Shown: one piece after another, positions 21,935-30,052 of the stretch
Position numbering within the stretch: the first letter of the stretch is position 1
Layout of the letters: every line of letters starts with the position of its first letter
Assembly: GCA_958405565.1 (NCBI GenBank)
Contig: CATYEN010000003.1
Span: 1 to 64,000, forward strand
Reading direction: 5' to 3'
DNA length: 64,000 nucleotides
From: an uncultured Collinsella sp.
GTDB taxonomy: Bacteria; Actinomycetota; Coriobacteriia; Coriobacteriales; Coriobacteriaceae
Position numbers and translations under genes: made by a program
The notes under the pieces: generated by a model
What the model was told of the DNA's origin: nothing
Database searches by the model: none
What the model saw: the letters and a program-made list of their open reading frames with translations, nothing else

Positions 21935-23645
21935 AAAAGCGAAGACGGTCAACGTCCTCGAGGGACCGATGACCGAGTCGTGTGCCGAGTTTCCCGCGCG
22001 CCACGTGTTTATCAAATGCCCGGAGTGCCGCCGTGTGATCGATGAGGCACGCCTGCACGACAACCTCGAGGTCTGCCCTCGTTGCGGCAAACACTTTCGC
22101 GTGAGCGGTCGCGCGCGCATGCGCATGACGGTCGATGAGGGCACGTTTGAGGAATGGGATGCCAATCTGGTGTCGGAGGACTTCCTCTCGTTTCCCGGCT
22201 ATGCCGACAAACTCAAGAGCGCGGGCGAGCGTTCGGGCGAACGCGATGCCGTTGTGTGCGGCAGGGGCAAAATCTGCGGATGCGATACGGCGCTCTTCTT
22301 TATGGACGCCAACTTTATGATGGGCTCGATGGGCTCCGTGGTGGGTGAGAAGATCTGTCGCACATTTGAGCGTGCGACCGAACTGGGGTTGCCGGTCGTC
22401 GGCTTTACCGTTTCGGGCGGTGCGCGCATGCAAGAGGGCGTGACATCGCTTATGCAGATGGCCAAGATTTCTGCGGCGGTTAGGCGCCACAGCGAGGCGG
22501 GCGGCCTGTATATCACGGTGCTCACCGACCCCACGACCGGAGGCGTAACCGCGAGCTTTGCCATGGAGGGCGACATTATCCTGGCCGAACCCGATGCCCT
22601 GACGGCATTTGCCGGCCCGCGCGTGATCGAGCAGAACATGCACAAGCGCCTGCCCAAGGGATTCCAGCGCTCCGAGTTTTTGCTGGAGCACGGCTTTTGC
22701 GATGCCGTTGTTCCGCGTGGCGAGATTGCGCTCACGGTAGGCGAGCTGCTGGCGCTGCACGAAGGGCACGCGCCCGGCCTGGGGGCACCGCATGAGATCG
22801 TGCATGCGGGTCGCCGCGGCAAAAAGCTGGGACACTTGTTTAAGCGCTCGACGGCACCAAAAACCGCGATCGAGATTGTCAAGCAGACCCGCTCGGCAGA
22901 TCGTGCCACGGCGGGCGAGATGATCTTGCTGGGCTTGGATGGATTTGTGGAGCTGCACGGCGACCGTTACTTTGGCGACGACGCCGCTGTGGTGGCTGGC
23001 ATTGGCTGGAAAGACGGACGTCCCGTGACGGTTATCGCCATCGAGCGCGGCACCACGACCAAAGAGCGCATGCGCCGCAACTTTGGCATGGCGCATCCCG
23101 AGGGTTACCGCAAAGCGCGTCGCCTTATGCGCCAAGCCGAGAAATTTGGTCGACCGGTTCTGTGCCTGGTTGATACTTCGGGCGCGTTTTGCGGTATCGG
23201 TGCCGAGGAGCGCGGCCAGGGCGAGGCGATTGCCCAGAATCTCATGGAGATGAGCGGCCTTAAGACGCCGATTGTCTCGGTGGTGACAGGCGAGGGCGGC
23301 TCTGGTGGCGCGCTGGCGCTGTCCGTGGCCGACCGCATCCTGATGCTCTCGAGCTCGGCCTATTCGGTCGTGAGCCCCGAGGCCTGTGCGTCGATCCTGT
23401 GGAAGGATACCGAGCGCGCGAATGAGGCTGCCGAGGCGCTTAAACTCACGGCCCCCGATCTGCTGGCGCTCGGCATCATCGACGGCATTGTTGACGATAG
23501 GGACCTGTCGCATGAGGAGATCGCCGGTGCCGTCATGTCCTCGGCATTTGATGCCTTCGATACGCTTGGTCAGCTCGACGACGCGACCCTCACAAACCTC
23601 CGCTACGAAAAGTACCGCGCAATCGGTCGGTACCGCACGATGTGA
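21921..23645 (+). CDS. accD-accA: Fused acetyl-CoA carboxylase carboxyltransferase beta-alpha subunits
   Basis: One 574-residue chain joins both carboxyltransferase halves, which transfer the carboxyl group from biotin to acetyl-CoA. The AccD part (about 1-280) has its four-Cys zinc finger (CPEC...CPRCGKHF) and the GGARMQEG and DPTTGGVTASF crotonase-type turns. The AccA part (about 285-574) has MAHPEGYRKARR, FCGIGAEERGQ, EGGSGGALA and the C-terminal GIIDGIV segment. In E. coli these are two genes; fusion is known in some Gram-positive lineages. Last gene of the fatty-acid operon. ATG 21927 is an alternative start. Confidence 0.95.
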   Translation: MLMNRKAKTVNVLEGPMTESCAEFPARHVFIKCPECRRVIDEARLHDNLEVCPRCGKHFRVSGRARMRMTVDEGTFEEWDANLVSEDFLSFPGYADKLKSAGERSGERDAVVCGRGKICGCDTALFFMDANFMMGSMGSVVGEKICRTFERATELGLPVVGFTVSGGARMQEGVTSLMQMAKISAAVRRHSEAGGLYITVLTDPTTGGVTASFAMEGDIILAEPDALTAFAGPRVIEQNMHKRLPKGFQRSEFLLEHGFCDAVVPRGEIALTVGELLALHEGHAPGLGAPHEIVHAGRRGKKLGHLFKRSTAPKTAIEIVKQTRSADRATAGEMILLGLDGFVELHGDRYFGDDAAVVAGIGWKDGRPVTVIAIERGTTTKERMRRNFGMAHPEGYRKARRLMRQAEKFGRPVLCLVDTSGAFCGIGAEERGQGEAIAQNLMEMSGLKTPIVSVVTGEGGSGGALALSVADRILMLSSSAYSVVSPEACASILWKDTERANEAAEALKLTAPDLLALGIIDGIVDDRDLSHEEIAGAVMSSAFDAFDTLGQLDDATLTNLRYEKYRAIGRYRTM

Positions 23646-23780
23646 CAAAGGGACAGTCCCGCATGGCACATTCCAAGGTCGTGGCTCGTGTGGGTTGCGG
23701 CCTTTTTGTATCTGGGGGACAAAGTGGCTACACTACAATCCGTTTGAGCAATAGATATATAGGTAGTACCGTGGGGGCGG

Positions 23781-24941
23781 ATGCAGATGGTCGAGTGGAT
23801 TGTTCGTCGTGCGCAGGGCGACCGTGCACGCGTGGGAACGTTGACGGGCATGGTGTGTATTCTCGCCAATGTGGCACTATGCGCTGCGAAGGGTGCAATT
23901 GGCGTGCTGTCGGGATCGGTTTCGATTGTGGCGGATGCCATGAACAACCTGTCCGATGCCAGCTCGAATATCGTGAGCGTGCTGGGCTTTAAGCTGGCGG
24001 GCAAGCCGGCCGACCCCGAGCATCCTTACGGCCATGGCCGCTACGAGTATCTCTCGGGTCTGGTTGTGGCGGCGCTCGTGCTGCTTATTGGCATCGAACT
24101 GGTGAAGTCCTCGGTGGAGCGTATCGTCAACCCGGAGCCTGTCGAGTTCTCGCTTGCCCTGGTGGCAGTCCTGGCACTTTCGATGGTTGTAAAGCTGTGG
24201 ATGGCGGCCCTCAACCAAAAGCTCGGTGACCGCATTGAGTCCGAGACGTTGCATGCGACCGCTCAGGATTCCAAAAACGATGTCCTAGCCACGGGCGCCG
24301 TGCTGGCGTGCGCGATTGTTTCCCAGGTGACGCATATCAATCTTGACGCATGGGTCGGCCTTGCCGTTGGCGCCTATATCGGCTGGAGCGGTTTTGAGCT
24401 CATCCAGGATACGGTGAGCCCGCTTTTGGGCCAGGCGCCCGATCCCAAGCTGGTCAAACATATCCGAGACAAGATCATGAGCTACCCCGGCGTTTTGGGC
24501 GTCCACGACCTTATGGTTCACGATTACGGTCCGGGCAGGAAGTTTGCAAGTGCGCACGCCGAGATGGCGGCCGAGGCCAGCCCGCTGGAAAGTCACGACA
24601 CGCTCGATAACATCGAGCAGTCGTTTAGGAACGAAGACGGTATGATCGTCACGCTCCATTACGACCCCATCGTGACCGACGATCCAAAGGTGGCGAGCAT
24701 GCGTCTGCGCATCAACGCTATGGCTCAAGAGGTCGATAGCCGCCTCTCGATCCACGACCTACGTTGTGTGCCGGGTCCTACGCACACCAACGTGATCTTT
24801 GACTGTGTGCGCCCCTCCGATTTAGCGATGAGCGCCGAGGAATTAAAGCGCACGTTGGCAAAACAAGTCGAATCCGAATACCCCAAGTCATTCGCGAAGA
24901 TCACGATCGACGAAGACTACGTAGGCCATACTCACGAATAG
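23781..24941 (+). CDS. Cation diffusion facilitator family transporter
   Basis: A 386-residue membrane protein of the CDF family, which exports divalent cations such as zinc, iron or manganese in exchange for protons. Membrane segments begin at about residue 20. The metal-site motif DAMNNLSDASSN (first Asp, then Asn-Asn and Asp) is in TM2, with PEHPYGHGRYEYLSG after it and HATAQDSKNDVLATG in TM5. The C-terminal cytoplasmic domain (about 215-386) is longer than in short CDF proteins. The metal cannot be named. It stands alone, 135 bases after the fatty-acid operon. Confidence 0.93.
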   Translation: MQMVEWIVRRAQGDRARVGTLTGMVCILANVALCAAKGAIGVLSGSVSIVADAMNNLSDASSNIVSVLGFKLAGKPADPEHPYGHGRYEYLSGLVVAALVLLIGIELVKSSVERIVNPEPVEFSLALVAVLALSMVVKLWMAALNQKLGDRIESETLHATAQDSKNDVLATGAVLACAIVSQVTHINLDAWVGLAVGAYIGWSGFELIQDTVSPLLGQAPDPKLVKHIRDKIMSYPGVLGVHDLMVHDYGPGRKFASAHAEMAAEASPLESHDTLDNIEQSFRNEDGMIVTLHYDPIVTDDPKVASMRLRINAMAQEVDSRLSIHDLRCVPGPTHTNVIFDCVRPSDLAMSAEELKRTLAKQVESEYPKSFAKITIDEDYVGHTHE

Positions 24942-24988
24942 GGGAATGGTGCTGCGCCGCTCAAGCTATTCATGCAGAAGGGGAGAGA

Positions 24989-25615
24989 ATGAAGAAGCTG
25001 TATCTACTGCGCCACGGTCAGACGGAATTCAACGTTAAAAAACTCGTCCAAGGCCGCTGCGACTCACCGCTCACCGACCTAGGTCGTCAGCAGGCGGGTG
25101 CGGCAGCTGCATGGCTCAAAGCCCACAACGTCGTGCCGGACAAAGTGGTCTCGTCTCCCTTAGGCCGGGCCATGGACACGGCAGGCCTCGTCGCAACCGA
25201 ACTGCTCGGCCAAAACGCATCTGTTGAACCCTGCGAAGGCATCATCGAACGCTGCTACGGAACCTTCGAAGAGGGCCCCCACGACGCTCTGCCCACTGAC
25301 GTCTGGGATCCGGGCGAGGACCTGATCCCATTTGGTGGAGAAGGAAGCCATGCCCTGCAGGAGCGCATGGTAGGCACCCTCACCAATCTCATGGGCGCCG
25401 AGGGCATCGAAACCCTCCTAGCAGTAAGCCACGGCAGCGCCAGCCGCCAATTCATCAAGGCTGCAGCCCCAGAGGGCTTCGGGCTCCCAACAAAACTCCC
25501 CAACTGCGCCATCATGATTTTCGATTTTGACGAGGAAAAGTCGGGAGAAGAAGACGACGCGCCCCAATCCAAGTTCATCTTGCAGCAAATCATCGATCCT
25601 CAACAAAGTAATTAG
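24989..25615 (+). CDS. Histidine phosphatase family protein (phosphoglycerate mutase-like)
   Basis: A 208-residue protein of the histidine phosphatase superfamily. It begins MKKLYLLRHGQTEFNVKK: the RHG motif has the phosphorylated His, and the second His is in LAVSHGSASRQF. The substrate is not clear from sequence; small members of this group act on diverse phosphates, so phosphoglycerate mutase activity should not be assumed. GGGGAGAG is upstream. It lies 47 bases after the cation transporter gene, on the same strand. Confidence 0.88.
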   Translation: MKKLYLLRHGQTEFNVKKLVQGRCDSPLTDLGRQQAGAAAAWLKAHNVVPDKVVSSPLGRAMDTAGLVATELLGQNASVEPCEGIIERCYGTFEEGPHDALPTDVWDPGEDLIPFGGEGSHALQERMVGTLTNLMGAEGIETLLAVSHGSASRQFIKAAAPEGFGLPTKLPNCAIMIFDFDEEKSGEEDDAPQSKFILQQIIDPQQSN

Positions 25616-25652
25616 CTGAGCGAGCAGAGTTAAGCAGACATCAACGTGTCGT

Positions 25653-25803
25653 CTCCCGAGCACGGCGGAGGGCCGGAGAAATATATTAAGGTCATCGCGA
25701 GTTCCGCACGCAAAGGAGAGCACTTAATGTGCTCTCCGTCTTGCGCAGGACTGTAGAGCAGGGACCTTAATATATTTCTCCGGCCCTCCGCCGTGCTCGG
25801 GAG
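25653..25803. repeat. Conserved-core/variable-arm element, copy B
   Basis: The same core as at 9679-9745, here 25693-25763 with a few extra edge bases, between perfect 40-base inverted arms (25653-25692 and 25764-25803). The arms share no sequence with those of copies A or C. The central hairpin is GGAGAGCAC-TTAAT-GTGCTCTCC: compared with copy A one A-T pair has become G-C on both sides. The rplC promoter region starts 54 bases later. No T run follows. Confidence 0.93.
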
Positions 25804-25856
25804 CCATCCACGCACTTTACCTGCGTAAACAATGTGAGTGAAATATGAATCTCGAT

Positions 25857-26044
25857 GGATACGCCCGCAGCCGTGTATACTAAACAGCTGTGTGAAACCA
25901 GGGGAGTATTCTGGCTGGACAAAATGCCTGCTTAATAGGGTTGTCAGGTAGTCCGGACGCAATACAAGACTGGGGAGCACGTCGTGTAAGTAGTGGTCCT
26001 CTAGGGGCGTACGCTCGGTGGTGTACGCATTGTCCCAAGACCAC
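25857..26044 (+). promoter_or_regulatory. rplC promoter motif and structured leader
   Basis: GGATACGCCCG (25857) followed by GTGTATACT (TATACT at 25876-25881) matches the sequence before rplB in 20 of 24 positions. The 180-base untranslated leader contains a nested hairpin: GTGGTC (25993-25998) with GACCAC (26039-26044), enclosing GCGTAC (26007-26012) with GTACGC (26023-26028). Such leaders often carry ribosomal-protein feedback control (L4 in the E. coli S10 operon); that role here is inferred. Confidence 0.5.
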
Positions 26045-26064
26045 GCGAGAGTTGGGATCATATC

Positions 26065-26685
26065 TTGATCAGCATGATTCTCGGCCGCAAGATTGGCATG
26101 ACCCAGGTTTGGGACGAGGACGACAACGTCGTTCCCGTCACGGTCATCCAGGCTGGCCCCTGCGCTGTCTCGCAGGTTAAAACTCAGGCAACCGACGGCT
26201 ATGACGCCGTCCAGATCGGTTTCGGCGACATCAAGGCCAAGAACGTGAACAAGCCCATGGCTGGTCACTTCGCCAAGGCTGGCGTCGAGCCTGTCCGCTT
26301 CCTTCGTGAGGTCCGCGTCGAGAACGGCGAGGAGCACAAGGTCGGCGAGGTCGTCACCGTCGCTGATTTCGCTGATGTCGAGAAGGTCGACGTCATCGGT
26401 ACCTCCAAGGGTAAGGGCTTCCAGGGTCGCATCAAGCGCTGGGGTCAGCGCCGCGGTCCTATGACGCATGGTTCTCACTTCCAGCGTCACCCCGGTTCTA
26501 TCGGTCAGTGCGCCTATCCTGCGCGCGTCCTCAAGGGCGTCAAGATGGCCGGTCACATGGGTAACGAGCGCGTTACCGTCAAGAACCTTTCCGTTGTCCG
26601 CATCGATGCCGAGCAGAACCTCATCTTGGTCAAGGGCGCTGTCCCGGGTGCCAAGAATGGTCTCGTCGCCATCCGTATGGCCTAA
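26065..26685 (+). CDS. rplC: 50S ribosomal protein L3
   Basis: Primary assembly protein near the peptidyl-transferase centre, 206 residues. The start is TTG at 26065, giving MISMILGRKIGMTQVWDED, which lines up with the family; ATG 26074 would remove three conserved positions. The loop GPMTHGSHFQRHPGSIG, which reaches toward the catalytic centre, is intact. It opens the rplC-rplX cluster behind a long leader. rpsJ, its usual upstream neighbour, is 12.7 kb away. Confidence 0.97.
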   Translation: MISMILGRKIGMTQVWDEDDNVVPVTVIQAGPCAVSQVKTQATDGYDAVQIGFGDIKAKNVNKPMAGHFAKAGVEPVRFLREVRVENGEEHKVGEVVTVADFADVEKVDVIGTSKGKGFQGRIKRWGQRRGPMTHGSHFQRHPGSIGQCAYPARVLKGVKMAGHMGNERVTVKNLSVVRIDAEQNLILVKGAVPGAKNGLVAIRMA

Positions 26686-26731
26686 GGGCCCAGCCCATTT
26701 AGCCCAGCGTCATACCAAGGAGAACACTTAA

Positions 26732-27358
26732 ATGGCAAAGTTTGAAGTAAAGAACAGCGAGGGCAAGAAGGTCGCCGAGGCCGAGCTCGCCGCTGAGGTG
26801 TACGGCATCGAGCCGAACATCCACGTTATGCACCACATCGTCAAGTGCCAGATGGCCTCTTGGCGTCAGGGCACCCAGTCTGCTAAGGGTCGCTCTGAGG
26901 TTTCCGGTGGCGGCAAGAAGCCTTGGCGTCAGAAGGGCACCGGCCGTGCCCGCCAGGGTTCCATCCGTGCTGCCCAGTGGCGTCACGGTGGCGTTGTCTT
27001 CGCCCCCAAGCCCCGTTCCTACGCAAAGCGTATGAACAACAAGGAGGTCAAGCTGGCTATGCGCTCCGCGCTGTCCGCCAAGCTGGCCGATGGCGAGCTC
27101 GTGCTCGTCGACGACTACGGCTTCGAGAAGCCTTCCACCAAGGCTGCCGTCGCCATGCTCAAGGCTCTCGGCCTTGAGGGCAAGCGTCTGACCATCATCG
27201 TTCGCGATGAGGACGTCAACGCCTACCTGTCGTTCCGCAACATTCCCAAGACGTTCATCATCACTGCCGACGAGGCCAACACCTACGATCTCGTCAACAA
27301 CAACGCTGTGCTGATGCCCGCCGACATCGCCGCTCACTTCGGGGAGGTGCTTGCATAA
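26732..27358 (+). CDS. rplD: 50S ribosomal protein L4
   Basis: Exit-tunnel protein of 208 residues and, in E. coli, the autogenous regulator of the S10 operon. The tunnel loop (GGGKKPWRQKGTGRARQGS) is intact. AAGGAG is upstream. Its stop codon is followed directly by the rplW start with no gap. Confidence 0.97.
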   Translation: MAKFEVKNSEGKKVAEAELAAEVYGIEPNIHVMHHIVKCQMASWRQGTQSAKGRSEVSGGGKKPWRQKGTGRARQGSIRAAQWRHGGVVFAPKPRSYAKRMNNKEVKLAMRSALSAKLADGELVLVDDYGFEKPSTKAAVAMLKALGLEGKRLTIIVRDEDVNAYLSFRNIPKTFIITADEANTYDLVNNNAVLMPADIAAHFGEVLA

Positions 27359-27646
27359 ATGACCGCCCACGAGATCATCATCCGTCCGATCGTGTCCGAG
27401 CGTTCCTTCTCCGGCATGGAGCTGAACAAGTACACGTTCGAGGTCGCCAAGGATGCTAACAAGTATCAGATCAAGGACGCTGTCGAGGAGATCTTCGGCG
27501 TCAAGGTCGTTCGCGTGAACACCCTGACGGTCAAGCCCAAGACCAAGCGCGTGCGCTATGTCGCCGGCAAGACCCGTTCTTGGAAGAAGGCCATCGTCAC
27601 GCTGGCCGAGGGCGACACCATCGAGGTCTTTGGCAACCAGGCCTAA
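27359..27646 (+). CDS. rplW: 50S ribosomal protein L23
   Basis: A 95-residue protein at the tunnel exit, the docking point for trigger factor and signal recognition particle. It begins MTAHEIIIRPIVSERSF. The start follows the rplD stop without a gap, and GGGGAGGTG inside the end of rplD is the ribosome binding site. A hairpin and a new promoter-like sequence follow before rplB. Confidence 0.97.
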   Translation: MTAHEIIIRPIVSERSFSGMELNKYTFEVAKDANKYQIKDAVEEIFGVKVVRVNTLTVKPKTKRVRYVAGKTRSWKKAIVTLAEGDTIEVFGNQA

Positions 27647-27664
27647 GACTCGCTGCTGTTGAGT

Positions 27665-27708
27665 GAGCTCATGCCTCCCAAATAGGGGAGGCGGGAGCTC
27701 AAGGTTTT
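27665..27708 (+). terminator. Hairpin after rplW, possible attenuator
   Basis: GAGCTC ... GCCTCCC, loop AAATA, GGGGAGGC ... GAGCTC, followed by AAGGTTTT. The T run is weak, so it may slow or partly end transcription rather than terminate it fully. Confidence 0.5.
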
Positions 27709-27721
27709 GGGCGTATAAAAT

Positions 27722-27746
27722 GGACACGCCCGGAACCGTGTATACG
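27722..27746 (+). promoter_or_regulatory. Promoter-like motif before rplB
   Basis: GGACACGCCCG followed by CCGTGTATACG repeats the arrangement found before rplC (25857-25881). No good -35 is visible. It suggests that rplB and later genes can be transcribed separately from rplC-rplD-rplW. Confidence 0.45.
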
Positions 27747-27825
27747 TCCGGTGTCATCGCACCCGAGGCAGAACCTCGAATCCCTGTCTGCGATGGCTAA
27801 CGGATTCCTATTGAAAGGGATTGTA

Positions 27826-28656
27826 ATGGCTGTAAAGCACCTTAAGCCGACCTCCGCTGGTAGGCGTTGGCAGACGATCTCCGACTTCTCCGAGATCACC
27901 TGCACCAAGCCCGAGAAGTCTCTTCTCGAGCCCCTGCCCAAGAAGGCAGGTCGTAACAACAACGGCCGCATCACCACCCGCCACCAGGGCGGCGGCGTGA
28001 AGCGTCGTTACCGCGTGATCGACTTCAAGCGCAACAAGGACGGCGTGCCCGCCAAGGTTGCCACGATCGAGTACGATCCGAACCGTTCCGCTCGCATCGC
28101 TCTGCTGCACTACGCTGACGGTGAGAAGCGCTACATCCTGGCCCCCAAGGGCCTCGAGGTCGGTCAGACCATCATGTCCGGTTCTGACGCCGACATCAAG
28201 CCGGGCAACGCTCTGCCCCTCGCCGACATCCCCGTCGGTACGCTCATCCACGCCGTCGAGTTCCAGCCGGGCAAGGGCGCCGCTATCGCCCGTTCCGCCG
28301 GTAACTCCTGCCAGCTGATGGGTAAGGAGGGCAAGTACGCTATCGTCCGTATGCCTTCCTCCGAGATGCGCCGCATCCTCGTTACCTGCCGCGCCACCGT
28401 CGGTGAGGTCGGCAACGCCGATCACGCCAACATCGTCATCGGCAAGGCCGGCCGTAAGCGTCACATGAACGTGCGCCCGACCGTTCGCGGTACCGTCATG
28501 AACCCTGTCGACCACCCGCACGGCGGTGGCGAGGGCAAGAACCACACCTCTGGTCGTCCCTCTGTTACCCCCTGGGGTAAGCCGACGAAGGGCCTTCGTA
28601 CGCGCAAGAAGAAGAAGGTCTCGAACCAGCACATCATTCGTCGCCGTAAGAAGTAA
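27826..28656 (+). CDS. rplB: 50S ribosomal protein L2
   Basis: A 276-residue core protein needed for subunit joining and peptidyl transfer. It begins MAVKHLKPTSAGRRWQTIS and has the conserved GVAMNPVDHPHGGGEG-type loop (here TVMNPVDHPHGGGEG) with the key His. ATG 27826 is set by GAAAGGGA; upstream in-frame starts at 27751 would add 25 residues unlike L2. It follows a 179-base gap with a hairpin and promoter-like motif. Confidence 0.97.
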   Translation: MAVKHLKPTSAGRRWQTISDFSEITCTKPEKSLLEPLPKKAGRNNNGRITTRHQGGGVKRRYRVIDFKRNKDGVPAKVATIEYDPNRSARIALLHYADGEKRYILAPKGLEVGQTIMSGSDADIKPGNALPLADIPVGTLIHAVEFQPGKGAAIARSAGNSCQLMGKEGKYAIVRMPSSEMRRILVTCRATVGEVGNADHANIVIGKAGRKRHMNVRPTVRGTVMNPVDHPHGGGEGKNHTSGRPSVTPWGKPTKGLRTRKKKKVSNQHIIRRRKK

Positions 28657-28688
28657 TTTCGGATACCGAGTTTTAGGAGAAAGCACTT

Positions 28689-28949
28689 ATGAGCAGAAGT
28701 CTCAAAAAGGGCCCGTTCGTGGAGACTCGCCTTCTCTCGCGTATCACCGCGATGAACGAGGCTGGCAAGAAGGACGTCGTGAAGACCTGGTCCCGCGCGT
28801 CCACCATCTTCCCCGAGATGGTTGGTCACACCATCGCCGTCCACGACGGCCGCAAGCATGTGCCCGTGTATGTTACCGAGTCCATGGTTGGTCACAAGCT
28901 CGGCGAGTTCGCGCCGACTCGTACGTTCCGTGGCCACAAGGCCAAATAG
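28689..28949 (+). CDS. rpsS: 30S ribosomal protein S19
   Basis: An 86-residue protein of the 30S head near the A site, beginning MSRSLKKGPFVETRLL. The HDGRKHVPVYVTESMVGHKLGEF region is complete in order and length. AGGAG is upstream. It lies between rplB and rplV in standard S10 order. Confidence 0.97.
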   Translation: MSRSLKKGPFVETRLLSRITAMNEAGKKDVVKTWSRASTIFPEMVGHTIAVHDGRKHVPVYVTESMVGHKLGEFAPTRTFRGHKAK

Positions 28950-28963
28950 GGGGTTAACCGTAA

Positions 28964-29335
28964 ATGGCAACTAAGTCTATTGAAACTGAGGCCACCGAGG
29001 TTCGCGCCGTCGCTAAGTACGTGCGTGTTTCCCCCAGCAAGGCCCGCCTGGTGGTCGATCTGATCCGCCGCAAGCCTGTCGCTCAGGCCTTCGACATCCT
29101 CCACTTCTGCGACCGCGCCGTCGCCGTGGATGTCGAGAAGGTTCTCCGTTCCGCCGTTGCGAACGCCGAGAACAACAACGGTCTGCGTGCCGACAACCTG
29201 GTTGTCGCCGCTGCCTATGTTGACGAGGGTCCGACGCTTAAGCGCATCCGTCCCCGCGCCAAGGGTTCCGCTTCTCGCATTCTGAAGCGTACTTCCCACA
29301 TCACCGTCGTCGTTGCTCCTCGAAAGGAGGCGTAA
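28964..29335 (+). CDS. rplV: 50S ribosomal protein L22
   Basis: A 123-residue exit-tunnel protein. It contains KYVRVSPSKARLVVDLIRRK and the long beta-hairpin tip around KRIRPRAKGSASRILKRTSH, where macrolide-resistance changes occur in other species. The N-terminus is slightly longer than usual (MATKSIETEATEVRA). It is 14 bases after rpsS and 6 bases before rpsC. Confidence 0.96.
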   Translation: MATKSIETEATEVRAVAKYVRVSPSKARLVVDLIRRKPVAQAFDILHFCDRAVAVDVEKVLRSAVANAENNNGLRADNLVVAAAYVDEGPTLKRIRPRAKGSASRILKRTSHITVVVAPRKEA

Positions 29336-29341
29336 AGCTGT

Positions 29342-30052
29342 ATGGGTCAGAAAGTCTACCCCACCGGCTTCCGTCTTGGCATCACCGAGAACTGGCGCTC
29401 CCGCTGGTTCGCAGAGAAGGATTACGCTAAGACCCTCGGTAACGATCTCGAGATCCGCAAGTACCTCGAGAAGCGTCTTTCCCGCGCAGCTGTCTCCCGC
29501 GTCGAGATCGAGCGCGCTGGCGACAAGGTGAAGGTCATCATCCTCACCGCTCGCCCCGGCGTTGTCATCGGTAAGAAGGGTGCCGAGATTGATACCCTCC
29601 GCACCGAGCTCGAGAAGGTCGCTGGCGTCTCCAAGGGCCAGCTCTCCGTCGACGTTGTCGAGATCAAGCGCCCCGAGCTCGACGCCAACCTCGTTGCTCA
29701 GTCTATCGCCGAGCAGCTCGAGGGCCGCGTTGCCTTCCGTCGCGCTATGCGCAAGGCTGTCCAGTCCGCCCGCAAGGCCGGTGCTAAGGGCATCCGTATC
29801 CAGTGCTCCGGTCGTCTCGGCGGTGCCGAGATGGGCCGTCGTGAGTGGTACCGCGAGGGTCGCGTGCCTCTGCACACCCTCCGTGCCAAGATCGACTACG
29901 GCACGGCTGTCGCCAGCACCACCATGGGCGCTTGCGGCGTGAAGGTCTGGATCTACCTGGGCGAGAAGCTCCCGGGCCAGCCTGTTCCCAACCCTGCACT
30001 CGAGGGCTCTTCCCGTCCTCGTCGTCGTAACTCCGAGAGGAGGGGTCAGTAG
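29342..30052 (+). CDS. rpsC: 30S ribosomal protein S3
   Basis: A 236-residue protein at the mRNA entry. The KH domain motif VVIGKKGAEIDTL is present, with QCSGRLGGAEMGRREWYREGR in the C-terminal domain. It begins MGQKVYPTGFRLGIT. AAAGGAGG inside the end of rplV serves as its ribosome binding site. The stop shares a base with the GTG start of rplP. Confidence 0.97.
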   Translation: MGQKVYPTGFRLGITENWRSRWFAEKDYAKTLGNDLEIRKYLEKRLSRAAVSRVEIERAGDKVKVIILTARPGVVIGKKGAEIDTLRTELEKVAGVSKGQLSVDVVEIKRPELDANLVAQSIAEQLEGRVAFRRAMRKAVQSARKAGAKGIRIQCSGRLGGAEMGRREWYREGRVPLHTLRAKIDYGTAVASTTMGACGVKVWIYLGEKLPGQPVPNPALEGSSRPRRRNSERRGQ

